This document shows, piece after piece, positions 43,679 through 53,518 of a stretch of DNA of 64,000 nt (positions are counted from its first letter, which is position 1; each line of letters opens with the position of its first letter). Source of the stretch: Saccharomycopsis malanga. Lineage: Eukaryota; Ascomycota; Saccharomycetes; Ascoideales; Saccharomycopsidaceae. Position numbers and translations under genes: made by a program. The notes beneath the pieces were generated by a model. It had not been told where the DNA came from. It searched no databases and saw nothing but the letters and a program-made list of their open reading frames with translations. The stretch spans positions 2,356,001 through 2,420,000 of the forward strand of contig CP025322.1 of assembly GCA_004014935.1 (NCBI GenBank), written 5' to 3'.

Positions 43679-44938
43679 ATGGAAACTAATGATCACAAAG
43701 GAGAAAGCCGGTCCAAAAGTTTGGAAGGAGCAAAGGGAGGTGAAGATGAGAATGTACGAATGAAGCGGGAGTTTCCAGAAGGAGAAACAGAAGGGTTTAA
43801 ACGGGTAAAACTAGGAGAGATTGCTAGGGATGATAATTTGCAGGCAATAGGGTATAATGGAGGGGAAATAAAGAGTGGAGATGGCGATAGTAAAGGAATT
43901 GGTAGTACTGATGTAAATAATAATGTAAATTACAATAAGAATAGCAGTAGTAGCAGTAGTAATATTAGTACGAAATTGAATGATAATACAAGTGCAAACG
44001 CACACCAGATGCAAATACGGCCTAATAGCAGCTCTACAGAGGCTGCGGGGATTGTGTTGCCCAATGTTCCGCAGAGTGTGGGCAATGGAAAGCCCAAAAA
44101 GGCGTCGAAAGACGCGCTCAAGAGTAAAGACGGGGCCCCGTTGTCACCAACAGACCCGGACAAGATGGCAGACGCTTTGTATGGCACGGGGGTGGATTTG
44201 AAGGAAGAGGAGACTCTTTTGCACCGGGAGTCGGAGAAACACAAGAATAAAATCAACAATACAGCAACTTCTAACGTAGGGATCTCCAGTGATCCAAAAA
44301 GGACCGAAACCGTGTTGGCCCCTCTTATTGTGCGGTCCCAGGTGTTTGAGTATGCAAAACAGCAGATCCTGGAGCACGGGCTAAGAGTTCCCCCGGGCCA
44401 AGACAAGCAAATGGCGGATTTCTTGGCGGTAGCTTGCGAGGAAATGCTCTCGCCAGTTCTTAGAGACATGGTGATGTATTCGCGCCATCGCCGACGTACC
44501 ATCAAAAGCTCCAACGGTATTCGAAGCGATGTTTCCAAGGCATTGCGCGATTATGCTGCCAAACAAAAGGAGTTGGAGGAAAAACGGCTCAGTAAGAAAA
44601 TCCAGTTGGGGATTCATGTAGACGACGAGAAAAACAAGCCCAAGGCAGAAGAGCTTCTGCATCGTGCAGCAAATGCCACTGCTGCCTTGATGACGTCAGG
44701 CAGAACCAAAACATATAGCTGGATGACCGGCGCAGGAGGCAGCTCGAGTGGCATGTCTTCTTCAGCAGGAGCAAGATCTGCAGATAATCCCGAAGGCAAA
44801 GGCGTAAGATACAGAGAAGCTAGACAGGAAGAAGTGTTTTCTGTAAGAGATTTGGTCCGTGCTTTGGAAAATCGTAAAAGAGGCGTTGATAGAACTCTTG
44901 CAAAGAGTAATTCCAAATTGAAGGATATGTATCGATAA
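43679..44938 (+). CDS. TAF4: TFIID subunit 4 (Taf4)
   Basis: TFIID core subunit that pairs with Taf12 through a histone-like fold. It is 419 aa, similar to Saccharomyces Taf4 (388). The N-terminal half is low-complexity, rich in Asn, Ser and Lys (SSSSSNISTK). The histone fold begins at about 219 (RSQVFEYAKQQILEHGLRVP, QMADFLAVACEEMLSPVLRD, MVMYSRHRR). The conserved C-terminal part includes AEELLHRAANATAALMTSG, KTYSWMTGAGG and FSVRDLVRALENRKRGVDRT. The gene reads outward from the RCL1 promoter. Confidence 0.93.
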   Translation: METNDHKGESRSKSLEGAKGGEDENVRMKREFPEGETEGFKRVKLGEIARDDNLQAIGYNGGEIKSGDGDSKGIGSTDVNNNVNYNKNSSSSSSNISTKLNDNTSANAHQMQIRPNSSSTEAAGIVLPNVPQSVGNGKPKKASKDALKSKDGAPLSPTDPDKMADALYGTGVDLKEEETLLHRESEKHKNKINNTATSNVGISSDPKRTETVLAPLIVRSQVFEYAKQQILEHGLRVPPGQDKQMADFLAVACEEMLSPVLRDMVMYSRHRRRTIKSSNGIRSDVSKALRDYAAKQKELEEKRLSKKIQLGIHVDDEKNKPKAEELLHRAANATAALMTSGRTKTYSWMTGAGGSSSGMSSSAGARSADNPEGKGVRYREARQEEVFSVRDLVRALENRKRGVDRTLAKSNSKLKDMYR

Positions 44939-44961
44939 AGGTACTGGCCACTGGCAGTTGG

Positions 44962-45290
44962 CTACTGGGCCGAAAGGTCCAGTGGCTAGTGCTTTTGGAG
45001 AGAATACACTGGTGTGATTTTGGAGAGAATACCTGGCAGATAATAGTATTATAGAAAGATCCCTCGCAAAGAGAGTCTATAAATTCTCTGGCAAATAGAG
45101 TATAAATCCCTCGCAAATAGAGTCTATAAATCCCTGGCAAATGGTAATCTTAGTAGAAACAAAAGACACTAAGAACATCCTGACAGGCTCAATGATGAGA
45201 AGATTATGATCAACAGGACATTATTAATCAATTCATTGCGCGTATATGCAAACCTGATATTTACTGGGCTCCAAATATAAGATGTATAAT
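44962..45290 (+). mobile_element. SINE-like repeat family A, copy A14 (with an internal minisatellite)
   Basis: The head CTGGGCCGAAAGGTCCAGTG is followed by two TTTGGAGAGAATAC segments. About four copies of a unit like CCCTCGCAAATAGAGTCTAT lie at 45060-45140 in place of the B-box region. The distal body (GATTATGATCAACAGGACAT) and tail CTGGGCTCCAAATATAAGAT complete it. Confidence 0.65.
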
Positions 45291-45294
45291 TACA

Positions 45295-46019
45295 ATGGAT
45301 ATTGCAAATGGACAATTCTGTCTATTTTCGGTTTACAAGATGTGTATGTATTCAAGTGTATTTAATAAAATCCTGATTGATATTGAAAATTTTGCATCAA
45401 CCCTGATTGATATTATATTGTATCATGAGCATAATCTCGACTTGCCTGAAAGCAAAATCAGATACCAATACTCAGTTCTCCGGCAAGACATTTTCAAAAA
45501 TATCCTACACGAGCTCCAAAAACAGTCAATTCAAGACAAGGACGAAATACCCCCGCAATTGTCGCGCCAGATTTCGTTGAGAAACATTAAACAATATGAT
45601 AAATGGATTAACGAAACTGTTGAGAAATCATGGCTTTCCTACAAAAAAGTGTGCGATTATGAGTTTTCAATTATGAGTTTTCTCGATTATGAGTTTTCAA
45701 TTATGAGTTTTCAATTATGAGTTTTCTCCAACAATCAAACCGAAACCATTCCTTAAACATTGTCCAAAGCCGAAGAAGAAACAAATCTACTTTTACACAA
45801 GAATTTTACTGTCAAAACCAAACCTGCCAATTACCCAATTACTGGTCCATTTTCCAAAAGTTTCATAGGGGAAGGCAAAAGTGGCCAATATTTCCTACAA
45901 AAGCTACAACAAGTTACACTAAATAAAGTCAAACACTACCTGAGTACTTTAAACAGAATGAAATTGTCAATCTGGAAAACGCTTCACCTTCATAAAATAA
46001 TTTCAATCTTTCGATCCTG
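45295..46019 (+). pseudogene. Unrecognised coding-like relic of about 240 codons
   Basis: One plus-strand frame stays protein-like for about 725 bp with two stops, at 45718 and 45754. The first part has LPESKIRYQYSVLRQDIFKN, DEIPPQLSRQISLRNIKQYD and KWINETVEKSWLSYKK. The second has SKAEEETNLLLHKNFTVKTK and PANYPITGPFSKSFIGEG. Between them a 20-26-bp repeat (TTATGAGTTTTCAA, 45656-45722) interrupts the frame. I do not recognise the protein. It lies between two family A copies; a shared phrase (TATTGTATCATGAGCATAAT; TGTGTATCATGAACATAATC at about 47380) hints at a duplicated segment beyond the next repeat. A host gene copy in decay is the likeliest reading. Confidence 0.4.
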
Positions 46020-46197
46020 AAAAGTGGGCAAATAATCGGTTAACATGTCCAGTTATCTTCAATATTTCAAACTTTGCCATTGTCCAATGGTTTCCAGCCT
46101 GAGATATTCACTTTTGAGAATTCTCAGTAAAAATTACTCTTTCAAAAAAAAATTGTGAGTTTTTCTTATGCTGGTTACCATAACACCCAACCACACC

Positions 46198-47290
46198 ACT
46201 GGGCCGTATGGCTCAGCGGTTGGTATTGTAGGATAAATGAAAAATATTTGGTAAAATAGTTTAGTTAATAGTAGTTTTGGAAAGAGAAAAAACCTAACAG
46301 GATAAATTAGCAGATGATTCTCTCGAAAAGATACATAACAGGATAATTCAACAAATGGTTCTCTCGAAAAGATACATAACAGGAACACGGATCTCACCCA
46401 TAAAACCGTATCTCTTACGACCTTTGACTGGTTGCAAGGTCAAACTGTTGACAGGACCTGCTAAACGTACCGACTGGAACTTGTCATTGACCATATGACG
46501 CAATCTTTGGTATTAGTGCCAATATAGATGTCTGCCAGCATCAACTGCCAGGGATGCTACAAACATACCAATAGTCATACGAGATGGGAACGCATGATGG
46601 CTGAAGATGACGTCTGGTTTAATGCCGGTTTCACTGAAAGACATGTCCACCGTAGGCCATTTCTAGAACAAACACCTTTCTGACTGTGTCGCAAAGAATA
46701 TTTATCACCAATCTGGGTGTGGTGATCAATGATGGTGAGCATTTGCAACGCTTCGTTGCCTCTATCATCACCAAGAAGCTTTACTTCTTCAATGTAGCCT
46801 GGTTCCGAGAAATGGTGTGTTTTAGCATTTGTGTTTCCGATGATATTATCGAAATAGGCTACTATAGGGTCTCCTTCTTGCATTTTGGTGCTAACCAAAG
46901 GCAATCCAGCGGAGTCCAATTATTCTTTCCATGATTTGGGCCCCTCGTCTTATCCAAACCGAAAATACAGAGTAATTGGATCACCTCTTCTTCTGCTCAT
47001 ACCCAGATCGATTTTCTCCACTTTGTAAACTACACTGTAGCCAAAACTTCTTTTGTTTGCAGACTTATTGATGATCATCGCGTCGATTTCCCATACAAAC
47101 ACTTTTTACGATGCTGAACAAGCAAGTGCAACTGTCTGAAACGCGTCCTAGACCAAAGTCTAGTGCTTACTTACAGCCAATTGGGTGAGAAGATTACGAT
47201 ATATAAGATTATGATCAGATTATGACTAACACGCCATAGCGTGTATATACGGAATTGACATTTACTGGGCTTGAGATATATTATTACCAC
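46198..47290 (+). mobile_element. SINE-like repeat family A, copy A15, split by an RPA135 fragment
   Basis: The 5' part (46198-46390) has the head CTGGGCCGTATGGCTCAGCG and runs to AACAGGAACACGG. The 3' part (47090-47290) resumes at CATACAAACACTTTTTACGA and continues to the tail TTACTGGGCTTGAGATATAT. In intact copies (for example A16) these two points are separated only by the B box, AGTTCGAACCC. Here that segment is replaced by about 700 bp of antisense RPA135. Confidence 0.75.
46391..47089 (-). pseudogene. Decayed fragment of RPA135, RNA polymerase I second-largest subunit
   Basis: Reads on the minus strand from about 47087. Frame pieces give AMIINKSANKRSFGYSVVYK, KVEKIDLGMSRRRGDPITLY, AGLPLVSTKMQEGDPIVAYF, TNAKTHHFSEPGYIEEVKLL, QIGDKYSLRHSQKGVCS, WPTVDMSFSETGIKPDVIF, HAFPSRMTIGMFVASLA and [13 protein letters not shown] with [19 protein letters not shown]. 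These correspond to the C-terminal third of Rpa135, about residues 890-1080 in Saccharomyces. GLPLV and GVCS..WPTVDM identify Pol I rather than Pol II or III. The piece has at least one in-frame stop, several frame changes and an internal loss of about 60 codons between SLA and the ADIYIG region. It has no N terminus, so it is a non-functional duplicate; a functional gene must exist elsewhere. Confidence 0.9.
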
Positions 47291-47582
47291 CATTCTATAT
47301 AGCCAGCTATCCATTCTCCGCTCAATACAAATCCATTTTGATATTACGATTCAATGTTACTCTGCTTATATTAAAAATTGTGTATCATGAACATAATCTG
47401 ATGACTTATGTTTGCAGAATATGTTTTTGGCATAATAATGTCAATAATGATTTAATTGTACATGCATTCAAGTGTATTTATTATTATGAGGCCTACAATT
47501 ACCGTCAACAGCAAGATCCCAAAGAAGTCCTGTTCAGCTTGCTCCAAATCAGTCCTCAGCAAGTTCCACTGCGTGTGATAAA

Positions 47583-47890
47583 AGCCTAGAAAAGGGACTC
47601 GGGGATTTTCAGTGGTAAAAACCCAATCATGTCTATAAACATGTCGCTTAATTGGAAAGTAAGCACTATTGGTCTAGGTGGTGTTTAAGATACTTACACT
47701 TGCTTGTTCAGCATCGTAAAAAGTGTTCGTATGGGGTTCGAACTCGTGTGCCTGTTATGTCTTTTTCAAGACTATTATTTACTAACCTATCCTGCCAAGT
47801 CTTTTTTTAAAACTACTATCTACTAAACTATCCTGTAAGTCTTTTTTCTCTTGTCCAAGAGTACTAGCCACTAGCCATCCGGTCAGCGGT
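47583..47890 (-). mobile_element. SINE-like repeat family A, copy A16
   Basis: Minus-strand copy with a triplicated head segment (TATCCTGCCAAGTCTTTTT-like units at 47785-47850). A good B box (GAGTTCGAACCCCATACGAA in sense) is followed by the body TAAACACCACCTAGACCAAT. The 3' end is cut at about 47583. Confidence 0.7.
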
Positions 47891-47919
47891 TTGCTTAATA
47901 GTATATAAATGATAATCTT

Positions 47920-48078
47920 AATCACAATATCTTATATGTCGTGTCTTTGGCCCTTATACTTGCCTGCAAAGTCATTTTCAGCATAAAGTGGAAAGTGTTC
48001 ATGCTGGGAATCGAACCCGTGTACCTGTTAGTTCTTTTTCTCTTCTCCGAGAGCACTGACCACTGAGCCAAACGGCTT
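47920..48078 (-). mobile_element. SINE-like repeat family A, copy A17 (internally deleted)
   Basis: The head GCCGTTTGGCTCAGTGGTCA and B box GGGTTCGATTCCCAGC are intact, but the body jumps from GCAGGCAAGTATAAGGGC straight to the tail ATATAAGATATTGTG. Confidence 0.7.
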
Positions 48079-48487
48079 TTCTCTTTTCCACGACCACTAT
48101 ACACATCTATAGTAGAATTACAACCATGCTATTTAGTCTTATCAATAAAACCATACAGTTCAATCCGTAAAAGCGCAATTTACTTTCAATTTCCGAAAAT
48201 AAAACCACCATTAATCAACTAACTACAGTACTCAATACAAAGTGACCAAAAACTACCAAAATAATTCCACCATCTCTTTGTTCATCAAACAACGTTCATT
48301 ATTTATTCCTAAACCCCCCCTACTACCATTTACCCCCGATATTCAGCTTTCCTCCATATATGTACATATAGTGGCTATATGCCCATACTAAATATTAGGT
48401 CACATGGTCTGAATCATTGCTCCAAGTTAGCCAACTGATCAGCTATATTTATCATCCACCAACCAATCAGTAGCAAGATTATATGCA

Positions 48488-49297
48488 ATGAACTTGGGTC
48501 TGACAGCAATCAGAAGCGCAGTCTCATCAGCCAAAGGCTTGCGGATGCACTTGTTCCACAGCAAAGCTGTCGCATACAAAGAGAGGCTGGCTGCTGGACA
48601 CGATGAGCATTCTTTACCACTACGGTTTCCAAAGCGCAAATTGAGCCATTACGAAATGCTCGGAGTCTCTACAAGTGCATCCCACCGAGATATCAAGCGC
48701 AAGTTCAAACAATTGTCCAAACTATACCATCCGGACATTGTCAACAGCAACCCGAAATTCCAAACGCTTTCCGAAGAAGACAAGACACTAAATAGCGAGA
48801 ATTACATCAAATTGGTCCAAAGCTACGAAACACTCTCTGATCCCAAGAAACGCCTCAGCTACGACCTTCTTCTAAACCGAGGGTCCGGATCCGGATCCGG
48901 CACGGTTCCGGCAGGGGTCCGGACAAGTGATGTCAAGTCCAAGTACTATGGAGAAGCCAAATATTATTCACGTTCTGGCAGCAGTCAGCATTACAGTCCC
49001 AGTGGCTTGAATTTCTCTAGAAACAGGGTCCATTACGGTGCTCAGTACGATTCTAGTGCCAAATCCATGTTCCACGGCATGCCCAACAATAATGCCAAGG
49101 ATGACGTTCCTCATTTCGACTATGACAAGCATTTGGAGCTGCAAATGAAAATGGAAGAGCGTTTGCTACATAAAAGAATCAAACAGTATGGCCAAATGTT
49201 CTCACTGAAAGAAACTGGCGACATTTTGAATGCAGATCGCCGGTTTCATAACATTTATCGCCATTCGCAGAAAAAGAAAAAGAATCAAAAAGAGTAG
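48488..49297 (+). CDS. JID1: J-domain protein, Jid1-like (mitochondrial)
   Basis: Hsp40 co-chaperone of 269 aa. The J domain covers about 52-122: LSHYEMLGVSTSASHRDIKR, FKQLSKLYHPDIVNSNP with the HPD motif at about 80-82, then YIKLVQSYETLSDPKKRLSYD. A Gly-Ser run (GSGSGSG, about 131-137) links to a C-terminal part ending in a Lys cluster. The N terminus (MNLGLTAIRSAVSSAKGLRM) is rich in Arg/Ser/Ala with no acidic residue for about 30 residues, as in mitochondrial presequences. The size and layout resemble Saccharomyces Jid1 (301 aa), a mitochondrial J protein. The orthology is probable. Confidence 0.7.
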   Translation: MNLGLTAIRSAVSSAKGLRMHLFHSKAVAYKERLAAGHDEHSLPLRFPKRKLSHYEMLGVSTSASHRDIKRKFKQLSKLYHPDIVNSNPKFQTLSEEDKTLNSENYIKLVQSYETLSDPKKRLSYDLLLNRGSGSGSGTVPAGVRTSDVKSKYYGEAKYYSRSGSSQHYSPSGLNFSRNRVHYGAQYDSSAKSMFHGMPNNNAKDDVPHFDYDKHLELQMKMEERLLHKRIKQYGQMFSLKETGDILNADRRFHNIYRHSQKKKKNQKE

Positions 49298-49507
49298 AGT
49301 GGATAAGAGCCCAAAGTGTAATTGAGAGTTGATATTCAACCTTCTATGTGTGTTTCTACTTGAATTTTCTATTAAAACTATGTTTTATTCAGGTGTATCT
49401 CTTCTGTCTATGGGGCAGTTGAAAACAGTGCTGAGATTCCAGTTTATAGTCTTATTTTCAACTAAGCAATAACAAGCTGGCATAGTTAAATGGAAATTAG
49501 CTAGACC

Positions 49508-49685
49508 CAGCCACTGGGCAGGAGCGCTCAGTGGCTAGTGCTCTCGGAGAAAGAAAATATGATTAATCAGGCTCAAGGGTGAGAAGACTATGATCAAAAG
49601 GATATGATTGGGTCTCATCAAGCCCCTGTAGACATAATTGCGTATATACGAAACTGGTATTTACTGGGCTCGAAACTATAAAAAA
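49508..49685 (+). mobile_element. SINE-like repeat family A, copy A18 (internally deleted)
   Basis: The head ACTGGGCAGGAGCGCTCAGT is joined to the distal body GGGTGAGAAGACTATGATCA and tail TTACTGGGCTCGAAACTATA, with no B box. Confidence 0.7.
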
Positions 49686-51145
49686 TTCCTATAATTATTA
49701 TTAGTTAGCTGGACACTTAATCACACTTGGACTTCCTCCCCGTCAGTATCTGAATGATATTCTCTGTTTTTAGTCACATCTCAATCAATTTGATGACCAA
49801 AAAACACGCCCCATTAAAAACCGATCCCTGACTTTACTACAACTTATTGATAGCCTAGAGAGTTGGGCATTGGAGAAATTCAAATATTTGGCCAATTATA
49901 ACTAGCACTTTGTAGAACAACTTTCAACCAATCTCTCCAGGCTTCACATTATTGCTAGAAAACTCCTTCAATATCGTGTCAACCAAAAATCACTATTTCA
50001 TTTAAGAAAACCCACCGGTTAGAACTTTTTTTTTTCAAAGCTTTGCTGGGAACAACTGACCGTCAGATTTTTGATTGCTGATACTTACCTTACAAACAGT
50101 GGAAAGCCTCATTAACCTGTATTAAAGTGCTGCTGATTTCTCATAATCAGTTCACCCAATTGTTTATTGAACAAAAGTCAAGTATACTAGTAACAGAATC
50201 AGCAAAAAAAATGCACTACATTACGGCCCATGTGCAGCCCACCCACCACAGCACATATCATTACATCTTGTTCATTGGTATTCAAAATATAGTTGTCAGT
50301 TTGCTAAAACTGCAAACATTTATTATGAATAATTGATTACACCCCCTAATTGCACATTTGGGCGAGTTGTCCCGGCTATGAGCACTTTCAGAAACACCCT
50401 CTTTTATTGGTCAAGCGTGAAACTTAGTTCGATTCCTACACAAGACGTTTTAGCATTTTTATTAAGATGATTTACTCTGTTTTTTTTTTTTTCATTTTTT
50501 GACGTTCTTTTGGTGGATGAATAAAGTAGGCTGGTTTTAATTTTTTTTTCCACTTTGAACAGTCAAGTTTTGATATTGAGCTGCTTGCTCATCAAACTAT
50601 AAAGTACTTTAAGAAACTCGCAAGCATTGTCTATTTTATCAAGCTTTGTATATGTAAAAGAGAAATAAATGACGGAAATTAGCAATTTATGGATGTACAT
50701 ATTATATACTATAATTCACAAATTGCTAGCTCAATAAATATTAGTAACCCTATATTCAACAAAGAGGTAAACCATAGTGGGGAGAAAGCCACCATATCTC
50801 TTACAGTATCTCTGGTTCTTTATTTATTCTGTTTACTATTGGTCTTCTAGGTTTTTTGTACCAATTTGTGTTAAATCAACTTGCTATTTGATACTCACAT
50901 GCCACTTGTTTGGATATACTTACGAGTCGTCTTCATTTAAGACTTTGATTCTTAGCTTTATAAGAAAACTACTATTTATCATAAAACATTTACAATAAGC
51001 TATAAATAAATATATTTATTGAAAGCATTTGAGCATATTCTTCCAATCATCAAAAATTAACCTTCACCCCCTTGAAAACTTTCTTTTCCTCCCTTTCAAT
51101 GCTACTTTTTTCTACATTTTGCTTCCAGTTTGCCGATAAAAACGC
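49686..51145. other. Intergenic DNA without a supported gene, containing a D-type module
   Basis: Only short frames occur here (50127-50336, 50777-50998), without recognisable motifs. T-rich runs lie at 50028 and 50480. A tRNA-like D module lies at 50350-50460 (listed separately). Confidence 0.45.
50350..50460 (+). mobile_element. tRNA-like module, family D, copy D2
   Basis: TGGGCGAGTTGTC resembles an A box with one mismatch, then GGCTATGAGCACTT, a family D landmark, and TAGTTCGATTCCT as a B box at about 50432-50444. Confidence 0.35.
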
Positions 51146-51290
51146 CACTGGGCCGGATGGATCAGCGGTTAGTACTTTCGTAGAATAGTAAAGGATATTA
51201 TTGGTTTTCCCACTGGGTTTTATCGAACCCCTTTAGACATGGTACGTAACTGATATGTACTGAGGCCGAAAAATAGGGTATTATTATTAA
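51146..51290 (+). mobile_element. SINE-like repeat family A, copy A19 (internally deleted)
   Basis: The head ACTGGGCCGGATGGATCAGC is joined to CACTGGGTTTTATCGAACCC and the tail GTACTGAGGCCGAAAAATAG, followed by a TTATTATTAAT run. Confidence 0.65.
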
Positions 51291-51369
51291 TGTGAAGCGC
51301 TATCGATATCAATGACAAGTACATCTCAACTAATGGTAGATGTGTGTTTCTTAATTTTATCATACATTA

Positions 51370-52150
51370 ATTCAAGGCGTACAATCTCTCATAGGTTTCC
51401 CAAAAGCCCTCCAAGTTATAGTTACACTTGGTTTTGCTTACTAATTGCCAAAATATACTTTTGAAAAGTAAAGAGATTCTGTCATTTTATCAGAACTATG
51501 CCAGTATGCCTTACTATTGCCAGGTGGCCTAGTTGGTTGAGGTATGCGCCACACAAAATAGTGCAGAATAGTGCAGAAAAACAAGTGTGGCGTTCCTCAG
51601 TTTGGGTTTTGGTACTCGATTCGTGCTGTTCACGTTTTGGAGTAGTCATCGAAGGTTTTATTAATTTAAGTCAGTGTTGTTGTAACTTTTTTGATTTCAA
51701 AAGCAATACAATAATATTGTGAATTTTTTTACTTTATTATAGTGTTATTTATAGTAGCAAATGCCAGATTTGCGCAGAAGTATTTGATATAATGGAGAAT
51801 TGCCTATTTTGACAAAATGTTGAGTCTTTTGAATGGTGGTTTTAAAGTATTTACAGAAAAGCAGGCCATGCGAAAGTTTTGTTCCTTACTCTGTAAGATA
51901 TATGGTTTTATATCATGTAGTTTGTTTTGAGTTTTGGCTTTGATCAGTTGTTTAATAGTGAGAAAGTATCATTTTGTCGAAGATAACACATAAGCTGTTA
52001 ATAATTGTGTTTTTCCCTCTCAGAGGAGCTTTTAAATGATGATAGCCATTATATATTGTCAAACTGGCATACTAGAGCTTTCACAACACATTGACGATTT
52101 ATAGGATTCGAAAGTGTATATTAATAAGCATATCGGTCCAGAAGAGGCCT
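51370..52150 (+). mobile_element. tRNA-headed long repeat family B, copy B3
   Basis: It includes the leader (TTCAAGGCGTACAATCTCTC, GTTACACTTGGTTTTGCTTA) shared with B5. The tRNA-like module follows (TGGCCTAGTTGGTTGAGG, GGTACTCGATTCGTGC), then the body to about 52150, where a minus-strand A copy follows. Confidence 0.68.
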
Positions 52151-52161
52151 TTTTTTTTGCC

Positions 52162-52428
52162 AATAATATGGTAGTGTCATATATTTGTGCCCAGTACAGG
52201 ATTGTGAAAAGCATAGAGTAGAGTTGTCTTTTGGGGAATTGAATTCGTGTTCTTGTTAGGTTTTTTACTCTTTTCGAAGACTATTTTGGTAAATTGTCAG
52301 GTTTTACTCTTTTCGAAGACAATTTTGGTGAATTGTCAGGTTTTACTCTTTTCGAAAACTATTTTGGTTAATTATCATGTCAGCCTTTTTATTCTTCATC
52401 TACAATACTGATTACTGAGCCATCCGGT
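52162..52428 (-). mobile_element. SINE-like repeat family A, copy A20 (with internal triplication)
   Basis: The head CACCGGATGGCTCAGTAATC is followed by three copies of a unit containing GTCAGGTTTTACTCTTTTCG (plus-strand text, about 52265-52370). A weak B box and part of the tail (TGGGCACAAATATATGACAC) are present. Confidence 0.6.
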
Positions 52429-52810
52429 GATTTTACTATTAATATTATTGAATTATGAGCAGATGTTTACCTTTTTATTCAATTTCCACTAATATTCACG
52501 AGTCTAACCAATCAAATTGCTCTCCAGCCTAAAAATGAATATTTAAACATTAATTAAATTGTTGTCTTGTAATTTATTTTGCTCAGTGGTGATTTTACTA
52601 TTAATATTAAATTTTGACCAAATTCTGACCAAATTATGACCAATGCTGACCAAATTCTAACCTTTTTATTGAATTTCCACTAATTTTTACCAATCCAACC
52701 AACCAAATTGCTCTTCAACTTACAAACAAATACTTAAACCATTAATTAAACTAAATATTAGACAAGGCCGTGAAATGAAAAGAAAAAAAAAAACAAAATA
52801 AAAATGCAAA
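52429..52810. other. Intergenic DNA downstream of the WHI5/NRM1-like gene
   Basis: A degenerate direct repeat of about 150 bp: GATTTTACTATTAATATTA, CCTTTTTATTCAATTTCCAC and AACCAATCAAATTGCTCT occur near 52430-52525 and again near 52590-52715. No gene is seen. Confidence 0.5.
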
Positions 52811-53518
52811 TTACTGACGATTAAGCAAAGCCAACTGCAATAAAGACTTTGCTGCGCCCATGGATGTTGGTGTTTGAAGCTGGTTTTTTGCTGGCAGTGT
52901 AGTTATGAACGATATTGTAGAGTTTGGGGAGTTTTGGGTGAATTTTGACGGGTTCAACTGGATTTTGACGGGTTTTCTCTTTTTTAGGAGTAAAGTGGGG
53001 TTTTTTTTCGCTATTTTGTAGTTGGAACAGCCAGTAAAAAGCAATGGTTGGCTTTGTTTGCCAGTTTTTGACGGAGATTGGTCGTATTTGACAAGACGAG
53101 GTTTTTTCTGCCTCGATTCGGAAAAATCAGACAATGTGGGCAATTTGGAAAACGGATTGTCCAATTTGGGACTGCAGAGCCTGAAATGGGTCGGCGTGCT
53201 TGCTTCTACAGGGTTGTTGGGCGAGGAAACAGCAGAAAGAGAGCAAAAAATGGACTCAGAACAGGTTTCGGTCTGAAAAGGGTCTGAAAACATGCTCTTT
53301 GCCGCAGGAACTGTATGCGTGACGCCCACCATCAACGTCTCCAACGTCTCGGCCTTCCCGAGCCTGCTCAACGGTGTCTCAATCTGGTTTGTTTTCAACT
53401 TGTAGTATGCCAACTGCAATCTCATCTTCAACTTTTGCGCATGATCATCTTCTTTCGTGCCATGGTCTTTGCCGCCTCTTGCAGGCTTGATTTCTATGGC
53501 TGGCTGCAACTGGGTCAT
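52811..53518 (-). CDS. Whi5/Nrm1-family G1/S transcription repressor
   Basis: Protein of 235 aa. Residues about 29-52 (KLKMRLQLAYYKLKTNQIET then PLSRL) match the GTB motif of the Whi5/Nrm1 family, the helix that docks repressors on SBF or MBF. Most of the rest is Ser/Thr/Pro-rich with several SP/TP sites suited to cyclin-dependent kinase control (DQSPSK, TPTSMG). The C terminus, TPTSMGAAKSLLQLALLNRQ, is a short predicted helix. In Saccharomyces, Nrm1 represses MBF after S-phase entry and is itself an MBF target, while Whi5 inhibits SBF. MCB boxes upstream (53878, 54125) favour an Nrm1-like role, but single members in other yeasts can serve both. Symbol withheld. Confidence 0.68.
   Translation of the reverse strand: MTQLQPAIEIKPARGGKDHGTKEDDHAQKLKMRLQLAYYKLKTNQIETPLSRLGKAETLETLMVGVTHTVPAAKSMFSDPFQTETCSESIFCSLSAVSSPNNPVEASTPTHFRLCSPKLDNPFSKLPTLSDFSESRQKKPRLVKYDQSPSKTGKQSQPLLFTGCSNYKIAKKNPTLLLKKRKPVKIQLNPSKFTQNSPNSTISFITTLPAKNQLQTPTSMGAAKSLLQLALLNRQ

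Noticed and set aside
47338-47589. 83-codon plus-strand frame after the split A repeat
   Set aside because: No recognised motif. Similarity of a short phrase to 45360-45430 suggests duplicated non-coding or relic DNA.
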